DNA from: Erwinia sp.
GTDB lineage: Bacteria > Pseudomonadota > Gammaproteobacteria > Enterobacterales > Enterobacteriaceae
Reading direction: 5' to 3'
Length of the DNA: 9,874 nt
Assembly: GCA_003512805.1 (NCBI GenBank)
Contig: DOOK01000298.1
Coordinates: forward strand, 1 to 9,874
Shown: piece after piece, positions 1-7,592 of the stretch
How positions within the stretch are numbered: position 1 is the stretch's first letter
How the letters are laid out: each line of letters starts with the position of its first letter
Notes under the pieces: generated by a model
Seen by the model: only the letters and a program-made list of their open reading frames with translations
Databases searched by the model: none
What the model was told of the DNA's origin: nothing
Translations under genes and position numbers: made by a program

Positions 1-957
1 ATGGTGCTTTTCACGCCTGCGCTGCTGCCGGACGGCCTACTGCTGGCGGCCCCGGACGGCAGCAGCGCCACGATTCGCTTTGCGGATTTCGCCACCGAGC
101 CGGCGCCGGTAGAAGTCTGGGGTAACCATTTTACCGCGCTGATAGCGCCTGCGCAGATTAACCGCTGGCTGAGCGGCTTTTTTCCACGTGACGTGCAGCT
201 TCGCTGGGTCGGCCCGGAAATGACGCGGCGAGTGAAGCGCTTCAGTCAGGTGCCTTTGGGGTTTGCCGACGGCTATCCTTATCTGCTGATCAATGAAGCC
301 TCGCTACAAGATTTACGTCAGCGATGCCCGGCAGGGGTAAAGCTGGAGCAGTTTCGTCCGAATTTAGTGGTGGCGGGCGCGACGGCGTGGGCGGAAGATC
401 GCTGGGCAACGGTACGCATCGGCGGCGTGCTCTTTGACGCGCCGAAACCCTGTAGCCGCTGCATTTTTACCACTGTCAGCGCGGACCGCGGCCGCAAGCA
501 TCCTACCGGCGAACCGTTAACTACCCTGCAAAAATTCCGCACCGCAACCGATAGCTCCGGCGATGTTGATTTTGGTATCAACCTCGTGGCCCGCAACAGC
601 GGTATTTTACGCGTTGGCGACGAGCTGGAAGTTGTCACGGGGAAACCGGCTCGTCTTTACGGTGCAGGAGAGGTGGCGGAATCACTTGAAGCGGTTGTCG
701 ACACGCAGGAAAGCGTGACCATCAGCTGGGAAGGCAAGCCATTTAGCGGCAACAATCAGCAGGTTTTGCTGGAACAGCTGGAAATGCAGGGGTATCGCAT
801 TCCCTATTCCTGCCGCGCGGGCGTGTGCGGCAGCTGCCGGGTCAGGCTGGCATCAGGACAGGTGCGCGCGCTGAAAAAAGGCGCGCTGCAAGAAGACGGT
901 ACGCTGTTAAGCTGCAGCTGCATCCCGGACGGAGATGTGGTGCTGTCAGCGCGTTAA
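1..957 (+). CDS. ycbX: YcbX, MOSC-domain molybdoenzyme with C-terminal 2Fe-2S ferredoxin domain (5' partial)
   Basis: YcbX is a molybdenum-cofactor protein that reduces N-hydroxylated compounds such as 6-hydroxylaminopurine, taking electrons through a fused ferredoxin domain (known for the family). The 318 visible residues match E. coli YcbX from about residue 51 onward. The first in-frame ATG sits at base 1, but it corresponds to an internal Met of the ~369-residue family protein, so the true start lies upstream of the window. Residues 1-45 belong to the MOSC N-terminal beta-barrel part. The core MOSC motif KPCSRC is at 149-154, and one of its cysteines, probably C154, should bind molybdenum. 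The ferredoxin domain covers about 238-318, with cluster cysteines C271, C276, C279 and C307 in the plant-type spacing C-x4-C-x2-C-x27-C. The stop overlaps the zapC stop on the other strand. Confidence 0.95.
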   Translation: MVLFTPALLPDGLLLAAPDGSSATIRFADFATEPAPVEVWGNHFTALIAPAQINRWLSGFFPRDVQLRWVGPEMTRRVKRFSQVPLGFADGYPYLLINEASLQDLRQRCPAGVKLEQFRPNLVVAGATAWAEDRWATVRIGGVLFDAPKPCSRCIFTTVSADRGRKHPTGEPLTTLQKFRTATDSSGDVDFGINLVARNSGILRVGDELEVVTGKPARLYGAGEVAESLEAVVDTQESVTISWEGKPFSGNNQQVLLEQLEMQGYRIPYSCRAGVCGSCRVRLASGQVRALKKGALQEDGTLLSCSCIPDGDVVLSAR

Positions 958-1496
958 ACAGCGCGGGCGAAGGTAAAAATATGCTGGCTGATGGCGGGCA
1001 GCAGGCGGTCGTGCATCACTTTAATAGCATCGCCCAGCAGCATCGTTTTGCCGCCCAGCTGCAGTTCTGGCTGTGCCAGCAGACAGAGCGCGGCGTTTTC
1101 ACCCGCTTCGACCACCAGCAGCGTCGCTTCTTCGCCCGTTTCACACAGACGTACCGCTACCAGTTCACCTTCCTGCGGCGTACAGTGGCGCGGGTGCGCA
1201 GAAAAGTGCCAGCTTTTCGGCATTTGCGGCTTCAGAAAACGTAATGCAACCAGCGCGTTCAGCACCAGGTCGGTACGCTGGCGTTCGGTCAAGTCGCACG
1301 CCAGGCATTTTTCTGCAAAGGTAGAAAACAGGGCGGCGTCATCGACGGAGAATTGCGCGGCGTTAAAGGCATCGGGCGTCAGCATCTTACGAGGGAAGCG
1401 TGAGCAGAACAGCGCGCCTTCCGCCATCTCTAACATCATGCGTTCCTGTTCGCCATCAAAGCACCAGCGCCAGCTGTCGTCAGGTTTAATCCTCAT
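954..1496 (-). CDS. zapC: ZapC, cell-division protein that stabilises FtsZ rings
   Basis: ZapC is a cytoplasmic FtsZ-binding protein that promotes lateral bundling of FtsZ filaments at the division site (known for the family). The start chosen is the ATG at 1496, giving 180 residues beginning [11 protein letters not shown], the same length and beginning as E. coli ZapC. The sequence GGGATAC lies just upstream and can serve as the ribosome binding site. An in-frame ATG six codons earlier (1514) would add MITGYF but has no convincing Shine-Dalgarno. Conserved stretches include [32 protein letters not shown] and [18 protein letters not shown] [15 protein letters not shown]. The gene sits downstream of pyrD, but a terminator separates them, so it probably has its own promoter. 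Its last four bases overlap the end of convergent ycbX. Confidence 0.95.
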   Translation of the reverse strand: MRIKPDDSWRWCFDGEQERMMLEMAEGALFCSRFPRKMLTPDAFNAAQFSVDDAALFSTFAEKCLACDLTERQRTDLVLNALVALRFLKPQMPKSWHFSAHPRHCTPQEGELVAVRLCETGEEATLLVVEAGENAALCLLAQPELQLGGKTMLLGDAIKVMHDRLLPAISQHIFTFARAV

Positions 1497-1528
1497 GAAG
1501 TATCCCGTAATCATCGTCAGATCGGCTA

Positions 1529-1556
1529 TTTATCGCCAGGCCGGCGAACATGCAAA
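1529..1556 (-). promoter_or_regulatory. Candidate sigma-70 promoter for zapC
   Basis: Reading the minus strand, TTTGCA (1556-1551) and GATAAA (1534-1529) each match the -35 and -10 consensus at four of six bases, with a 16-bp spacer. The position, ~33 bases before the zapC start and after the pyrD terminator, is right for an independent promoter. The match is modest. Confidence 0.3.
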
Positions 1557-1599
1557 CCGACCCTGTTCCCAAATAGTCTGAATAATGCATAAACAGCAG

Positions 1600-1643
1600 A
1601 AAATATAAACGAGCCAGAGGGGAAAATAAACCCCCTGGCCCGT
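1600..1643 (-). terminator. Rho-independent terminator after pyrD
   Basis: On the minus strand, 15 bases after the pyrD stop, ACGGGCCAGGGGG (1643-1631) pairs over 13 positions, two of them G-U, with a complementary arm at 1622-1609. The loop is short and A/T-rich. The stem is followed at once by the T-rich run TTTATATTTT. This ends pyrD transcription before zapC. Confidence 0.85.
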
Positions 1644-1658
1644 TAAACCCGCATTTAA

Positions 1659-2666
1659 TCAGATATAACTGACAATTTCTTTAATCAGCGGCGGACCTTT
1701 GTAAATAAAACCGGAATATATCTGCACCAGTGAGGCACCAGCCGCCATTTTTTCTTTCGCGGCCACCAGCGAATCAATGCCACCTACGCCAATAATCGGC
1801 AGACGGCCCTGCAGCTCTTGTGCCAGTCGGCGAATAATTTCCGTACTCTTCAGCTGCACCGGACGCCCGCTCAGGCCGCCCGCTTCGTCACTGTATTTAA
1901 GGCCGTTAACCAGAGACCGGTCGAGCGTGGTATTGGTGGCGATTACGCCATCAATATTATGCCGGAGCAGACTGTCGGCAATTTGGATAAGCTCTTCTTC
2001 GACTAAATCCGGCGCAATTTTAACCGCTACCGGCACATATTTTTGATGCTGGTTTTCCAACTCAAGCTGCTTGTGCTTAATCGCCTGCAACAGATCGTCC
2101 AGTGCTTCACCATATTGCAGCGTGCGCAACCCTGGAGTATTCGGAGATGAGATGTTGATCGCAATATAACCTGCATAAGGATAAACTTTTTCCATACAGA
2201 TTAAATAATCTTCTTTACCCATTTCCACTGGCGTATCTTTATTTTTGCCGATATTGATGCCCAGAATGCCATCAAAGCGAGCCTGCTTCACATTGTTAAC
2301 CAGCTGGTCGACACCAAGGTTATTGAATCCCATACGATTAATAATGCCTTCCGCCTCCCGGATACGGAACATGCGCGGCTTATCGTTCCCCGCCTGCGGC
2401 CGCGGCGTCACGGTACCAACTTCTATAAAGCCGAAGCCCATTGCGCCGAAAGCGTCAATACATTCGCCGTTTTTATCTAACCCTGCCGCGAGACCAAGCG
2501 GATTTTTAAAGGTCAGCCCCATGCAATTGACAGGTTTAAAAGGAAGCGTTTGCCGCACCAGATGAAGCAGCGGCGTCCCGGTTATCCGGTGCAGCTGTTG
2601 AAGGGTCAATTCGTGTGCACGCTCAGCGTCGAGCTGAAAAAGCGCGTTACGGACCAGGTTATACAT
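1659..2666 (-). CDS. pyrD: Dihydroorotate dehydrogenase (quinone), class 2
   Basis: PyrD oxidises dihydroorotate to orotate in de novo pyrimidine synthesis, using FMN and passing electrons to membrane quinone; it is a peripheral inner-membrane protein (known). The 335-residue product aligns with the 336-residue E. coli enzyme along its whole length. The N-terminal helices (1-40) are the class 2 extension for membrane/quinone contact. FMN and substrate motifs include [13 protein letters not shown] (55-67), GTVTPRPQ (84-91), RMGFNNLG (111-118), [13 protein letters not shown] (169-181), NTTLDRS (245-251) and GVGGI (293-297). The catalytic base of class 2 enzymes is Ser, here S174. The start is an ATG with AGGAG five bases upstream. 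The promoter carries a PurR box, and the gene ends at an intrinsic terminator. Confidence 0.98.
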   Translation of the reverse strand: MYNLVRNALFQLDAERAHELTLQQLHRITGTPLLHLVRQTLPFKPVNCMGLTFKNPLGLAAGLDKNGECIDAFGAMGFGFIEVGTVTPRPQAGNDKPRMFRIREAEGIINRMGFNNLGVDQLVNNVKQARFDGILGINIGKNKDTPVEMGKEDYLICMEKVYPYAGYIAINISSPNTPGLRTLQYGEALDDLLQAIKHKQLELENQHQKYVPVAVKIAPDLVEEELIQIADSLLRHNIDGVIATNTTLDRSLVNGLKYSDEAGGLSGRPVQLKSTEIIRRLAQELQGRLPIIGVGGIDSLVAAKEKMAAGASLVQIYSGFIYKGPPLIKEIVSYI

Positions 2667-2671
2667 GATCG

Positions 2672-2707
2672 CTCCTGAGTAGCCCGCAATCTCGGGCTGG
2701 AAAAGGA
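2672..2707 (-). promoter_or_regulatory. pyrD ribosome binding site beside a leader hairpin
   Basis: On the minus strand the leader holds AGCCCG-AGATTG-CGGGCT (2698-2681), a perfect 6-bp stem with a 6-base loop, followed four bases later by the Shine-Dalgarno AGGAG (2676-2672). A TCCT at 2707-2704, just before the stem, could pair with AGGA and lengthen the hairpin over the ribosome binding site. Enterobacterial pyrC and pyrD are known to use nucleotide-dependent start selection with a hairpin over the Shine-Dalgarno. Whether this hairpin does that here is inference. Confidence 0.4.
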
Positions 2708-2712
2708 CTAAC

Positions 2713-2728
2713 GGTTGCTACAGCAACC
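2713..2728. repeat. Perfect inverted repeat in the pyrD leader region
   Basis: GGTTGC-TACA-GCAACC is a perfect 6-bp inverted repeat with a 4-base loop, about 45 bases before the pyrD start. It lacks a T-run on either strand, so it is not a standard terminator. It could be an operator or an RNA hairpin in the pyrD leader. Its role is not known. Confidence 0.5.
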
Positions 2729-2833
2729 CTGAAAACTGCGCAGCAGGCACGTCTTCTCCACTTTTATTATCTGATTAGTCGTGAAGACCGGCGACCTTCA
2801 ACAAGCACAGCAACGCTGCAGGCGCGGGGGAAA

Positions 2834-2862
2834 ATGGTAAAGTCCTTTACGACGAAAGTAAA
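2834..2862 (-). promoter_or_regulatory. Putative pyrD promoter
   Basis: On the minus strand TTTACT (2862-2857) and TACCAT (2839-2834) match the -35 and -10 hexamers at four of six bases each, with the ideal 17-bp spacer. Transcription would start in a run of five C residues (2830-2826), leaving a leader of about 160 bases. The -35 lies wholly inside a PurR box, which supports this as the regulated promoter. A perfect dyad, GTAAAG-TC-CTTTAC (2837-2850), lies in the spacer and touches the -10. Confidence 0.5.
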
Positions 2863-2872
2863 ACGTTTGCGT
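2857..2872 (-). promoter_or_regulatory. PurR operator (PUR box) upstream of pyrD
   Basis: The minus strand reads ACGCAAACGTTTTACT, matching the known PurR consensus ACGCAAACGTTTTCNT at all but one defined position. PurR with hypoxanthine or guanine represses pyrD in E. coli (known). Here the box covers the proposed -35, so bound PurR should block RNA polymerase. Confidence 0.8.
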
Positions 2873-2880
2873 GCCCCTGT

Positions 2881-3030
2881 GCCGCGCTTTCCTGCTATCT
2901 GCCTTTTGCTTATCCAAAAAGTAGCTTAAATATGCCGGATAAATCATTTAAGGCGTCCGCCACACTCTGCCAGGATAGTTCCATAAGTTCAGGAATTATT
3001 TTAATCAATAACTTTTGGTTATAAGGAGAG
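2881..3030 (+). promoter_or_regulatory. Control region and ribosome binding site of the ssu operon
   Basis: This A/T-rich stretch must carry the ssuE promoter. No good sigma-70 -35 is visible: GATAGT (2974-2979) and TATTTT (2996-3001) resemble -10 boxes but lack a partner 16-18 bases upstream. That fits an activator-dependent promoter; in E. coli the LysR-type protein Cbl activates ssu during sulfate limitation. A loose repeat, CAGGATAGTT (2971-2980) and CAGGAATTATT (2990-3000), and the inverted TTCC/GGAA pair at 2979-2995 are possible protein-binding marks. The Shine-Dalgarno AAGGAG (3023-3028) is five bases before the ATG at 3034, which decides that start over the ATG at 3031. Confidence 0.4.
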
Positions 3031-3033
3031 ATG

Positions 3034-3585
3034 ATGCGCGTTATTACTCTGGCAGGCAGTCCTCGTTACCCTTCGCGTTCAACCGCCCTGCTGACCCTGT
3101 GTCAGCAGGCGCTTGAAAAGCGAGGTGTCGAGGTCATTCCCTGGAACCTGCACAATTTCCATCCAGAGGATTTACTTTACGCTCGTTTCGACTCCCCTGC
3201 GCTGCTGGCCTTTAAAGAGGATTTGGCTAACGCAGGCGGGCTGATCGTCGCCACGCCTGTCTATAAAGCTTCTTTTTCCGGCGCATTGAAAACGCTGCTG
3301 GATCTGCTGCCGGAACGCGCGCTGGAGCATAAAGTCGTGCTGCCACTGGCTACTGGCGGCACCCTGGCTCATATGCTGGCCGTGGATTACGCGTTAAAAC
3401 CGGTGCTTAACGCGTTAAAAGCACAGGAAGTGCTGCATGGCGTATTTGCCGACGACAGCCAGATTAGCCATTACGATCGCCAGCCTGAACTCTCTCCTCT
3501 TCTGGCCGAACGTATTGCAGAGTCTATCGACACGTTCTGGTCTGCACTGACGCGTCGCCGTCAGCTGCTGGCCACAGCGGTATAA
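3034..3585 (+). CDS. ssuE: SsuE, NADPH-dependent FMN reductase of the alkanesulfonate system
   Basis: SsuE reduces FMN with NADPH and hands FMNH2 to SsuD (known). The 183-residue product has a flavodoxin-like fold. The phosphate-binding motif [11 protein letters not shown] is at 6-16, the dimer/flavin segment [18 protein letters not shown] at 73-90, and [21 protein letters not shown] at about 105-125, including Y119, equivalent to the E. coli pi-helix tyrosine. The ATG at 3034 is preferred over 3031 because of Shine-Dalgarno spacing and because E. coli SsuE begins [10 protein letters not shown]. The C-terminus ends at [10 protein letters not shown], about eight residues shorter than E. coli SsuE, in a variable tail. 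It is the first gene of ssuEADCB, ten bases ahead of ssuA. Confidence 0.96.
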   Translation: MRVITLAGSPRYPSRSTALLTLCQQALEKRGVEVIPWNLHNFHPEDLLYARFDSPALLAFKEDLANAGGLIVATPVYKASFSGALKTLLDLLPERALEHKVVLPLATGGTLAHMLAVDYALKPVLNALKAQEVLHGVFADDSQISHYDRQPELSPLLAERIAESIDTFWSALTRRRQLLATAV

Positions 3586-3595
3586 GGAAGCGCTC

Positions 3596-4564
3596 ATGAC
3601 CCTGTTTTCACGTTTCGTCTCAGCGCTGGCCTTTAGCGCACTGCTCTCTGGCGGCGCCCTGGCAGATGAGGCCGCGCCTGCCGCTTTCCGTATTGGCTAT
3701 CAAAAAGGATCGGTGAGTATGGCGCTGGCCCGTTCGCATCAGCTGCTGGAAAAGCGTTTCCCCCATACGCAGATCAAATGGATTGAGTTTCCAGCCGGAC
3801 CGCAGATGCTGGAAGCGCTGAATGTTAACAGCATCGATCTGGGCAGCACGGGCGACATCCCGCCGATTTTCGCTCAGGCGGCTGGCGCTGACCTACTTTA
3901 TGTCGGTTCCGAACCGCCCAAGCCAAAGTCTGAAGTCATTCTGGTAGCAAAAAACAGCGCAATTAAAAGCGTTGCCGATTTGAAAGGGCATAAGGTGGCC
4001 TTCCAGAAAGGCTCCAGCTCGCACAATCTGCTGCTGCGCGCGCTGACTAAGGCCGGGATGAGCTTCAGCGATATCCACCCCATTTATCTGACGCCCGCCG
4101 ATGCCCGCGCGGCTTTCCAGCAGGGCGATGTGGATGCCTGGGCTATCTGGGATCCCTACTATTCCGCCGCGCTGTTGCAGGGAGGCGTGCGGGTATTGGC
4201 TGATGGTGACGGGCTGAATCTCACAGGTTCGTTTTATCTGGCCACGCGTCCTTTCGCTGAAGCCAACGGCGCTTTCGTGAAGCAGGTGCTGGAGACATTC
4301 AGCGAGGCTGACGAACTGACCCGTAGCGATCGCGAGCAGAGTATCGCCCTGCTTTCGCAAACTATTGGCCTGCCGAAGCCGGTCATTGCCAGCTATCTCG
4401 ATCACCGTCCGCCGACGGTCATTGGCCCGGTCAGTGAGAAAACTGTCCAGGCCCAGCAGCACACCGCCGATCTTTTTTACGCTAATCATTTAATGCCGGT
4501 AAAAGTCGATATCGCCAGCCGTGTCTGGCATGTCGCCTCCGCTACGCAAGGAGTCCCACAATGA
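3596..4564 (+). CDS. ssuA: SsuA, periplasmic aliphatic sulfonate-binding protein
   Basis: SsuA captures alkanesulfonates in the periplasm and delivers them to the SsuC/SsuB importer (known). The 322-residue precursor starts with a Sec signal peptide: MTLFSRF, a hydrophobic core at about 8-20, and a likely cleavage after ALA at residue 23. The mature part has the SsuA-family motifs [29 protein letters not shown] (in pieces), [40 protein letters not shown] and [18 protein letters not shown], all very close to E. coli SsuA (319 aa). The ribosome binding site AAGGA overlaps the ssuE stop. The stop shares ATGA with the ssuD start, so translation is probably coupled. Confidence 0.96.
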   Translation: MTLFSRFVSALAFSALLSGGALADEAAPAAFRIGYQKGSVSMALARSHQLLEKRFPHTQIKWIEFPAGPQMLEALNVNSIDLGSTGDIPPIFAQAAGADLLYVGSEPPKPKSEVILVAKNSAIKSVADLKGHKVAFQKGSSSHNLLLRALTKAGMSFSDIHPIYLTPADARAAFQQGDVDAWAIWDPYYSAALLQGGVRVLADGDGLNLTGSFYLATRPFAEANGAFVKQVLETFSEADELTRSDREQSIALLSQTIGLPKPVIASYLDHRPPTVIGPVSEKTVQAQQHTADLFYANHLMPVKVDIASRVWHVASATQGVPQ

Positions 4565-5706
4565 GCCTTTCCGTTTTCTGGTTTTTACCCACGCATGGCG
4601 ATGGCCACTATTTAGGCACGACAGAGGGCGCACGTCCGGTCGATCACGCTTACCTCCAGCAGATTGCTCAGGCTGCCGATCGCATGGGATTTGGCGGTGT
4701 ACTGATCCCAACAGGGCGTTCCTGCGAGGATGCCTGGCTGGTAGCCGCTTCGCTGATCCCCGTGACGCAGCGTCTGCGTTTTCTGGTTGCGCTGCGTCCC
4801 GGCGTGATATCCCCTACTCAGGCCGCGCGCCAGGCTGCTACCCTGGATCGGCTGTCAAACGGTCGTGCGCTGTTTAATTTGGTTACCGGCGGCGACGCAG
4901 AAGAGTTGGCAGGCGACGGCGTTTTTCTGGATCACCGTGAGCGCTATGTTGAGTCAGCGGAATTTACCCGCGTCTGGCGTCGCGTACTGGAAGGCGAAAC
5001 GGTGGATTACGAAGGCAAGCACGTGCACGTTCGCGGCGCTCGTTTAATGTTCCGCCCGGTGCAGCAACCGCGTCCGCCTTTGTGGTTTGGCGGTTCCTCC
5101 GAGCCTGCTCAGGATCTGGCCGCGGAACAGGTTGATGTTTATCTGACCTGGGGCGAACCGCCGGCGCAGGTCAAAGAGAAAATTGAGCAGGTGCGGGCAA
5201 AAGCGGCTGCTCAGGGCAGAACGGTGAAGTTCGGCATCCGCCTGCACGTTATCGTGCGCGAAACTAATGAAGAGGCCTGGAAAGCGGCAGACCGACTGAT
5301 ATCCCACCTGGATGACGCCACTATTGCTAAAGCACAGGCTGCGCTGGCGAAGACCGATTCCGTCGGCCAGCATCGCATGGCCGCTCTACACGGAGGACGT
5401 CGCGATAAGCTGGAAATTTCACCTAATTTGTGGGCTGGCGTTGGGCTGGTGCGCGGCGGTGCCGGTACCGCGCTGGTCGGCGATGGCGCCACCGTGGCGG
5501 CCAGGATGCAGGAGTATGCCGATCTGGGGATTGAGACATTTATTTTGTCCGGCTACCCACATCTGGAAGAGGCTTACCGTGTCGGCGAACTGCTGTTCCC
5601 GCATCTCGACCTGAACGTGCCGGAAGTGCCGCAGCCGAACAATATTACCGCGCATGGCGAAGCCGTAGCGCATGATTTCGCTCCCCAGAAAGTGTCGCAG
5701 AGCTGA
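4561..5706 (+). CDS. ssuD: SsuD, FMNH2-dependent alkanesulfonate monooxygenase
   Basis: SsuD cleaves C1-substituted alkanesulfonates to an aldehyde and sulfite, using FMNH2 from SsuE and O2 (known). At 381 residues it equals E. coli SsuD in length. It is a bacterial-luciferase-like TIM barrel in the cytoplasm. Residues reported as important in E. coli are present, counted with Met as 1: C55 in [10 protein letters not shown]112, H229 in [11 protein letters not shown]298 in GLVRGGAG and Y332 in [11 protein letters not shown]. Residues 21-22 read TE, where I recall EE in E. coli; Pseudomonas-type proteins also vary at the first of these, so it is probably neutral. The start is fixed by the ATGA overlap with ssuA, and ssuC follows seven bases after the stop. 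Confidence 0.97.
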   Translation: MSLSVFWFLPTHGDGHYLGTTEGARPVDHAYLQQIAQAADRMGFGGVLIPTGRSCEDAWLVAASLIPVTQRLRFLVALRPGVISPTQAARQAATLDRLSNGRALFNLVTGGDAEELAGDGVFLDHRERYVESAEFTRVWRRVLEGETVDYEGKHVHVRGARLMFRPVQQPRPPLWFGGSSEPAQDLAAEQVDVYLTWGEPPAQVKEKIEQVRAKAAAQGRTVKFGIRLHVIVRETNEEAWKAADRLISHLDDATIAKAQAALAKTDSVGQHRMAALHGGRRDKLEISPNLWAGVGLVRGGAGTALVGDGATVAARMQEYADLGIETFILSGYPHLEEAYRVGELLFPHLDLNVPEVPQPNNITAHGEAVAHDFAPQKVSQS

Positions 5707-5713
5707 GGTGGCT

Positions 5714-6505
5714 ATGAGCAAATCGCTTACTCGTACAGGCAACCTGCTGATCCCCTGGCTACTGCCGGTCGTGCTGGTCATCGTCTGGCAAATCGCCTCA
5801 CAGACCGGCTGGCTTTCCACCCGGATTTTGCCTGCGCCGGAAGCCATTGTGGTCACTTTCTGGAAACTGTCGGCCAGCGGCGAGCTGTGGCAGCATCTGG
5901 CCATCAGCAGCTGGCGCGCGGCGGTAGGCTTTGGTATTGGCGGCTCAATTGGCCTGGTGCTGGGGCTGATTACCGGCATGTCGCGCCTGGGTGAGCGTCT
6001 GCTGGATACCTCTATTCAGATGCTGCGCAACGTGCCGCATCTGGCGCTGATCCCGCTGGTGATCCTGTGGTTCGGCATTGACGAATCCGCCAAGATTTTT
6101 CTGGTCGCGCTGGGTACGCTGTTCCCTGTTTACCTCAACACCTGTCACGGCATTCGCAATGTGGATCGTGGCCTGGTAGAAATGGCCCGCAGCTACGGTC
6201 TTTCTGGCTGGAGCCTCTTTATTCAGGTGGTGCTACCGGGGGCGCTGCCTTCCATTATGGTGGGTGTGCGTTTTGCTCTGGGCCTGATGTGGCTGACATT
6301 AATCGTGGCGGAAACCATTTCTGCCAACTCTGGTATCGGCTATCTGGCGATGAATGCACGTGAATTTTTACAGACCGATGTCGTTGTAGTCGCCATTATT
6401 CTCTACGCCCTGCTCGGTAAACTGGCTGACGTCAGCGCATTGTTATTGGAACGCGTCTGGCTGCGCTGGCATCCGGCTTATCAACAAAAAGAGGAAAACG
6501 CATGA
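5714..6505 (+). CDS. ssuC: SsuC, alkanesulfonate ABC transporter permease
   Basis: SsuC is the inner-membrane channel subunit of the sulfonate importer (known). The start chosen, ATG at 5714 with GAGGT four bases upstream, gives 263 residues, the same as E. coli SsuC. An upstream in-frame ATG (5672) would add 14 residues encoded inside ssuD and has no ribosome binding site. Hydrophobic segments lie near 10-30, 62-90, 105-141, 181-202 and 222-242, consistent with about six membrane spans. The EAA coupling loop that contacts SsuB is at about 156-177 ([10 protein letters not shown], then VLPGALPS). The middle of the protein, including [18 protein letters not shown], is almost identical to E. coli. 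The stop overlaps the ssuB ATG. Confidence 0.96.
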   Translation: MSKSLTRTGNLLIPWLLPVVLVIVWQIASQTGWLSTRILPAPEAIVVTFWKLSASGELWQHLAISSWRAAVGFGIGGSIGLVLGLITGMSRLGERLLDTSIQMLRNVPHLALIPLVILWFGIDESAKIFLVALGTLFPVYLNTCHGIRNVDRGLVEMARSYGLSGWSLFIQVVLPGALPSIMVGVRFALGLMWLTLIVAETISANSGIGYLAMNAREFLQTDVVVVAIILYALLGKLADVSALLLERVWLRWHPAYQQKEENA

Positions 6506-7290
6506 GCGAGTTAACGTCTTCTCCCGCACGTCTCAACGCCGGTACACCTCTGATTATCAACGGTGTCAGCAAGCAATATCATGGCCGTACCGTGCTGAAT
6601 AATATCGACCTGCATATCCCCTCAGGTCAGTTTGTGGCGGTAGTCGGGCGCAGTGGCTGCGGTAAAAGTACCCTGCTGCGCCTGCTGGCCGGGCTGGAAA
6701 AAAGCACTTCCGGCGAGCTGCTGGCCGGTAGTGCGCCGCTGAGCGAAGCCAAAGACGATACCCGCCTGATGTTTCAGGATGCACGCCTGCTTCCCTGGAA
6801 AAGCGTCATCGATAATGTAGGGCTGGGTCTGAAAGGCCGGGCCTGGAAAAGCGCTGCGCTGGAGGCGCTTGAAGCGGTCGGCCTGGCTGAACGCGCCGGT
6901 GAATGGCCTGCGGCGTTGTCCGGTGGCCAAAAGCAGCGCGTGGCACTGGCGCGGGCTTTGATCCACCGGCCCGGTTTACTGCTGCTGGATGAACCGCTCG
7001 GCGCGCTGGATGCCCTGACGCGTATCGAAATGCAGGATTTGATTGAGTCGCTGTGGCAAAAACATCACTTTACCGTGCTGCTGGTCACGCATGACGTTAG
7101 CGAGGCAGTCGCCATGGCAGACAGGGTGCTGTTAATTGAGGAAGGCAATATTGGTCTGGATTTGACGGTTGAGCTGCCGCGCCCACGTCGCAAAGGTTCT
7201 GTGCGGCTGGCCGAGCTGGAAGCGGAAGTGTTGGATCGCGTGATGCAGCGCTCGCCGGTTGAGGCAGAAAGACGCTATGCACAGCGTTAA
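6502..7290 (+). CDS. ssuB: SsuB, alkanesulfonate ABC transporter ATPase
   Basis: SsuB powers sulfonate import by ATP hydrolysis on the cytoplasmic face of SsuC (known). The 262-residue protein shows every ABC ATPase element: Walker [10 protein letters not shown] (49-57), Q-loop Q92 in [10 protein letters not shown], signature LSGGQKQ (139-145), Walker B LLLLDEP (159-165) with E164 as catalytic base, D-loop GALD (167-170) and the switch histidine H197 in VTHD. It is about seven residues longer than E. coli SsuB at the N-terminus. Its ATG shares ATGA with ssuC and has GAGGA upstream. It is the last gene of the operon. Its natural terminator, 15 bases downstream, has been split by an insertion. 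Confidence 0.97.
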   Translation: MSELTSSPARLNAGTPLIINGVSKQYHGRTVLNNIDLHIPSGQFVAVVGRSGCGKSTLLRLLAGLEKSTSGELLAGSAPLSEAKDDTRLMFQDARLLPWKSVIDNVGLGLKGRAWKSAALEALEAVGLAERAGEWPAALSGGQKQRVALARALIHRPGLLLLDEPLGALDALTRIEMQDLIESLWQKHHFTVLLVTHDVSEAVAMADRVLLIEEGNIGLDLTVELPRPRRKGSVRLAELEAEVLDRVMQRSPVEAERRYAQR

Positions 7291-7305
7291 GGTTACGGGG
7301 TTGCG

Positions 7306-7320
7306 AAAAGGAAAGCCCCT
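7306..7320 (+). terminator. Left half of a disrupted bidirectional ssuB/pepN terminator
   Basis: The arm AAAGGAAAGCCCC (7307-7319) lies 16 bases after the ssuB stop. Its partner, GGGGCTTTTCTTT, is now 2.4 kb away at 9766-9778. Joined at the TAT duplication, they form a 13-bp stem with one G-U pair and the 6-base loop TTATTC, followed by T-rich sequence. As it stands this half cannot form a terminator. Confidence 0.85.
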
Positions 7321-7323
7321 TAT
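7321..7323. repeat. Left target-site duplication (TAT)
   Basis: TAT directly abuts the left terminal repeat and is repeated at 9761-9763 next to the right one. Three-base duplications are normal for IS150-like IS3-family elements. Confidence 0.75.
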
Positions 7324-7349
7324 TGAACTGCCCCCGGAATGTTGGACAC
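7324..7349 (+). repeat. Right terminal inverted repeat (IRR) of the IS element
   Basis: This begins TGAACTGCCCCCGGAATG and ends TTGGACAC. It differs from the repeat at 9760-9735 at only four of 26 bases. It pairs with it in inverted orientation and is the end distal to the transposase start. Confidence 0.85.
7345..7349. repeat. GACAC direct repeat, left copy, at the IS/passenger junction
   Basis: GACAC ends the conserved IRR and recurs in the same orientation at 9084-9088, just beyond the OrfB tail. Deleting one copy plus the segment between joins the OrfB tail to the IRR with 37 bases from stop codon to tip, a natural IS3-family layout. It may be a 5-bp target duplication or a microhomology join. 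Confidence 0.5.
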
Positions 7350-7592
7350 TGAATCATCGGAGTTGGAGTGCCTCTCGCCCAACTTGATATGGGTTGGTCG
7401 GGGGCTTCAACAGAACTTTATAGGTTGGTGTTTTCAGGTATTAGTCGCGACTTAATCTAACACCGCTACGGCATGAGCTATCCCTAATCTCACAGGCAGA
7501 CCTGTGCCAGGAGCAGACGTTGAATTAATGAGAATAAAACCGGAGCAACAGCGTCGGTTAATCGTGCTTTGTACGCATATTTATAAGAACTG
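7350..7592. other. Passenger segment with no recognisable gene
   Basis: These 243 bases have no convincing coding region on either strand. They contain two nearly concentric dyads: GGTGTT (7427-7432) with AACACC (7459-7464), and the 10-bp palindrome AGTCGCGACT (7443-7452). A short plus-strand reading frame at 7528-7626 runs into the MFS 3' end and is unlikely to be real. No obvious terminator for the MFS gene is visible just after its stop at 7593. The origin is not recognised. Confidence 0.5.

Noticed and set aside
3893..4489. Minus-strand 198-residue frame inside ssuA
   Set aside because: It is fully antisense to a well-conserved gene, has no family resemblance and is explained by high-GC codon use.
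5672..5713. Upstream ATG of ssuC giving a 277-residue protein
   Set aside because: It lies inside ssuD without a ribosome binding site. The ATG at 5714 has GAGGT and gives the family length of 263.
5419..5979. Minus-strand 186-residue frame across the ssuD/ssuC junction
   Set aside because: It is antisense to two well-supported genes and its composition shows no known domain.
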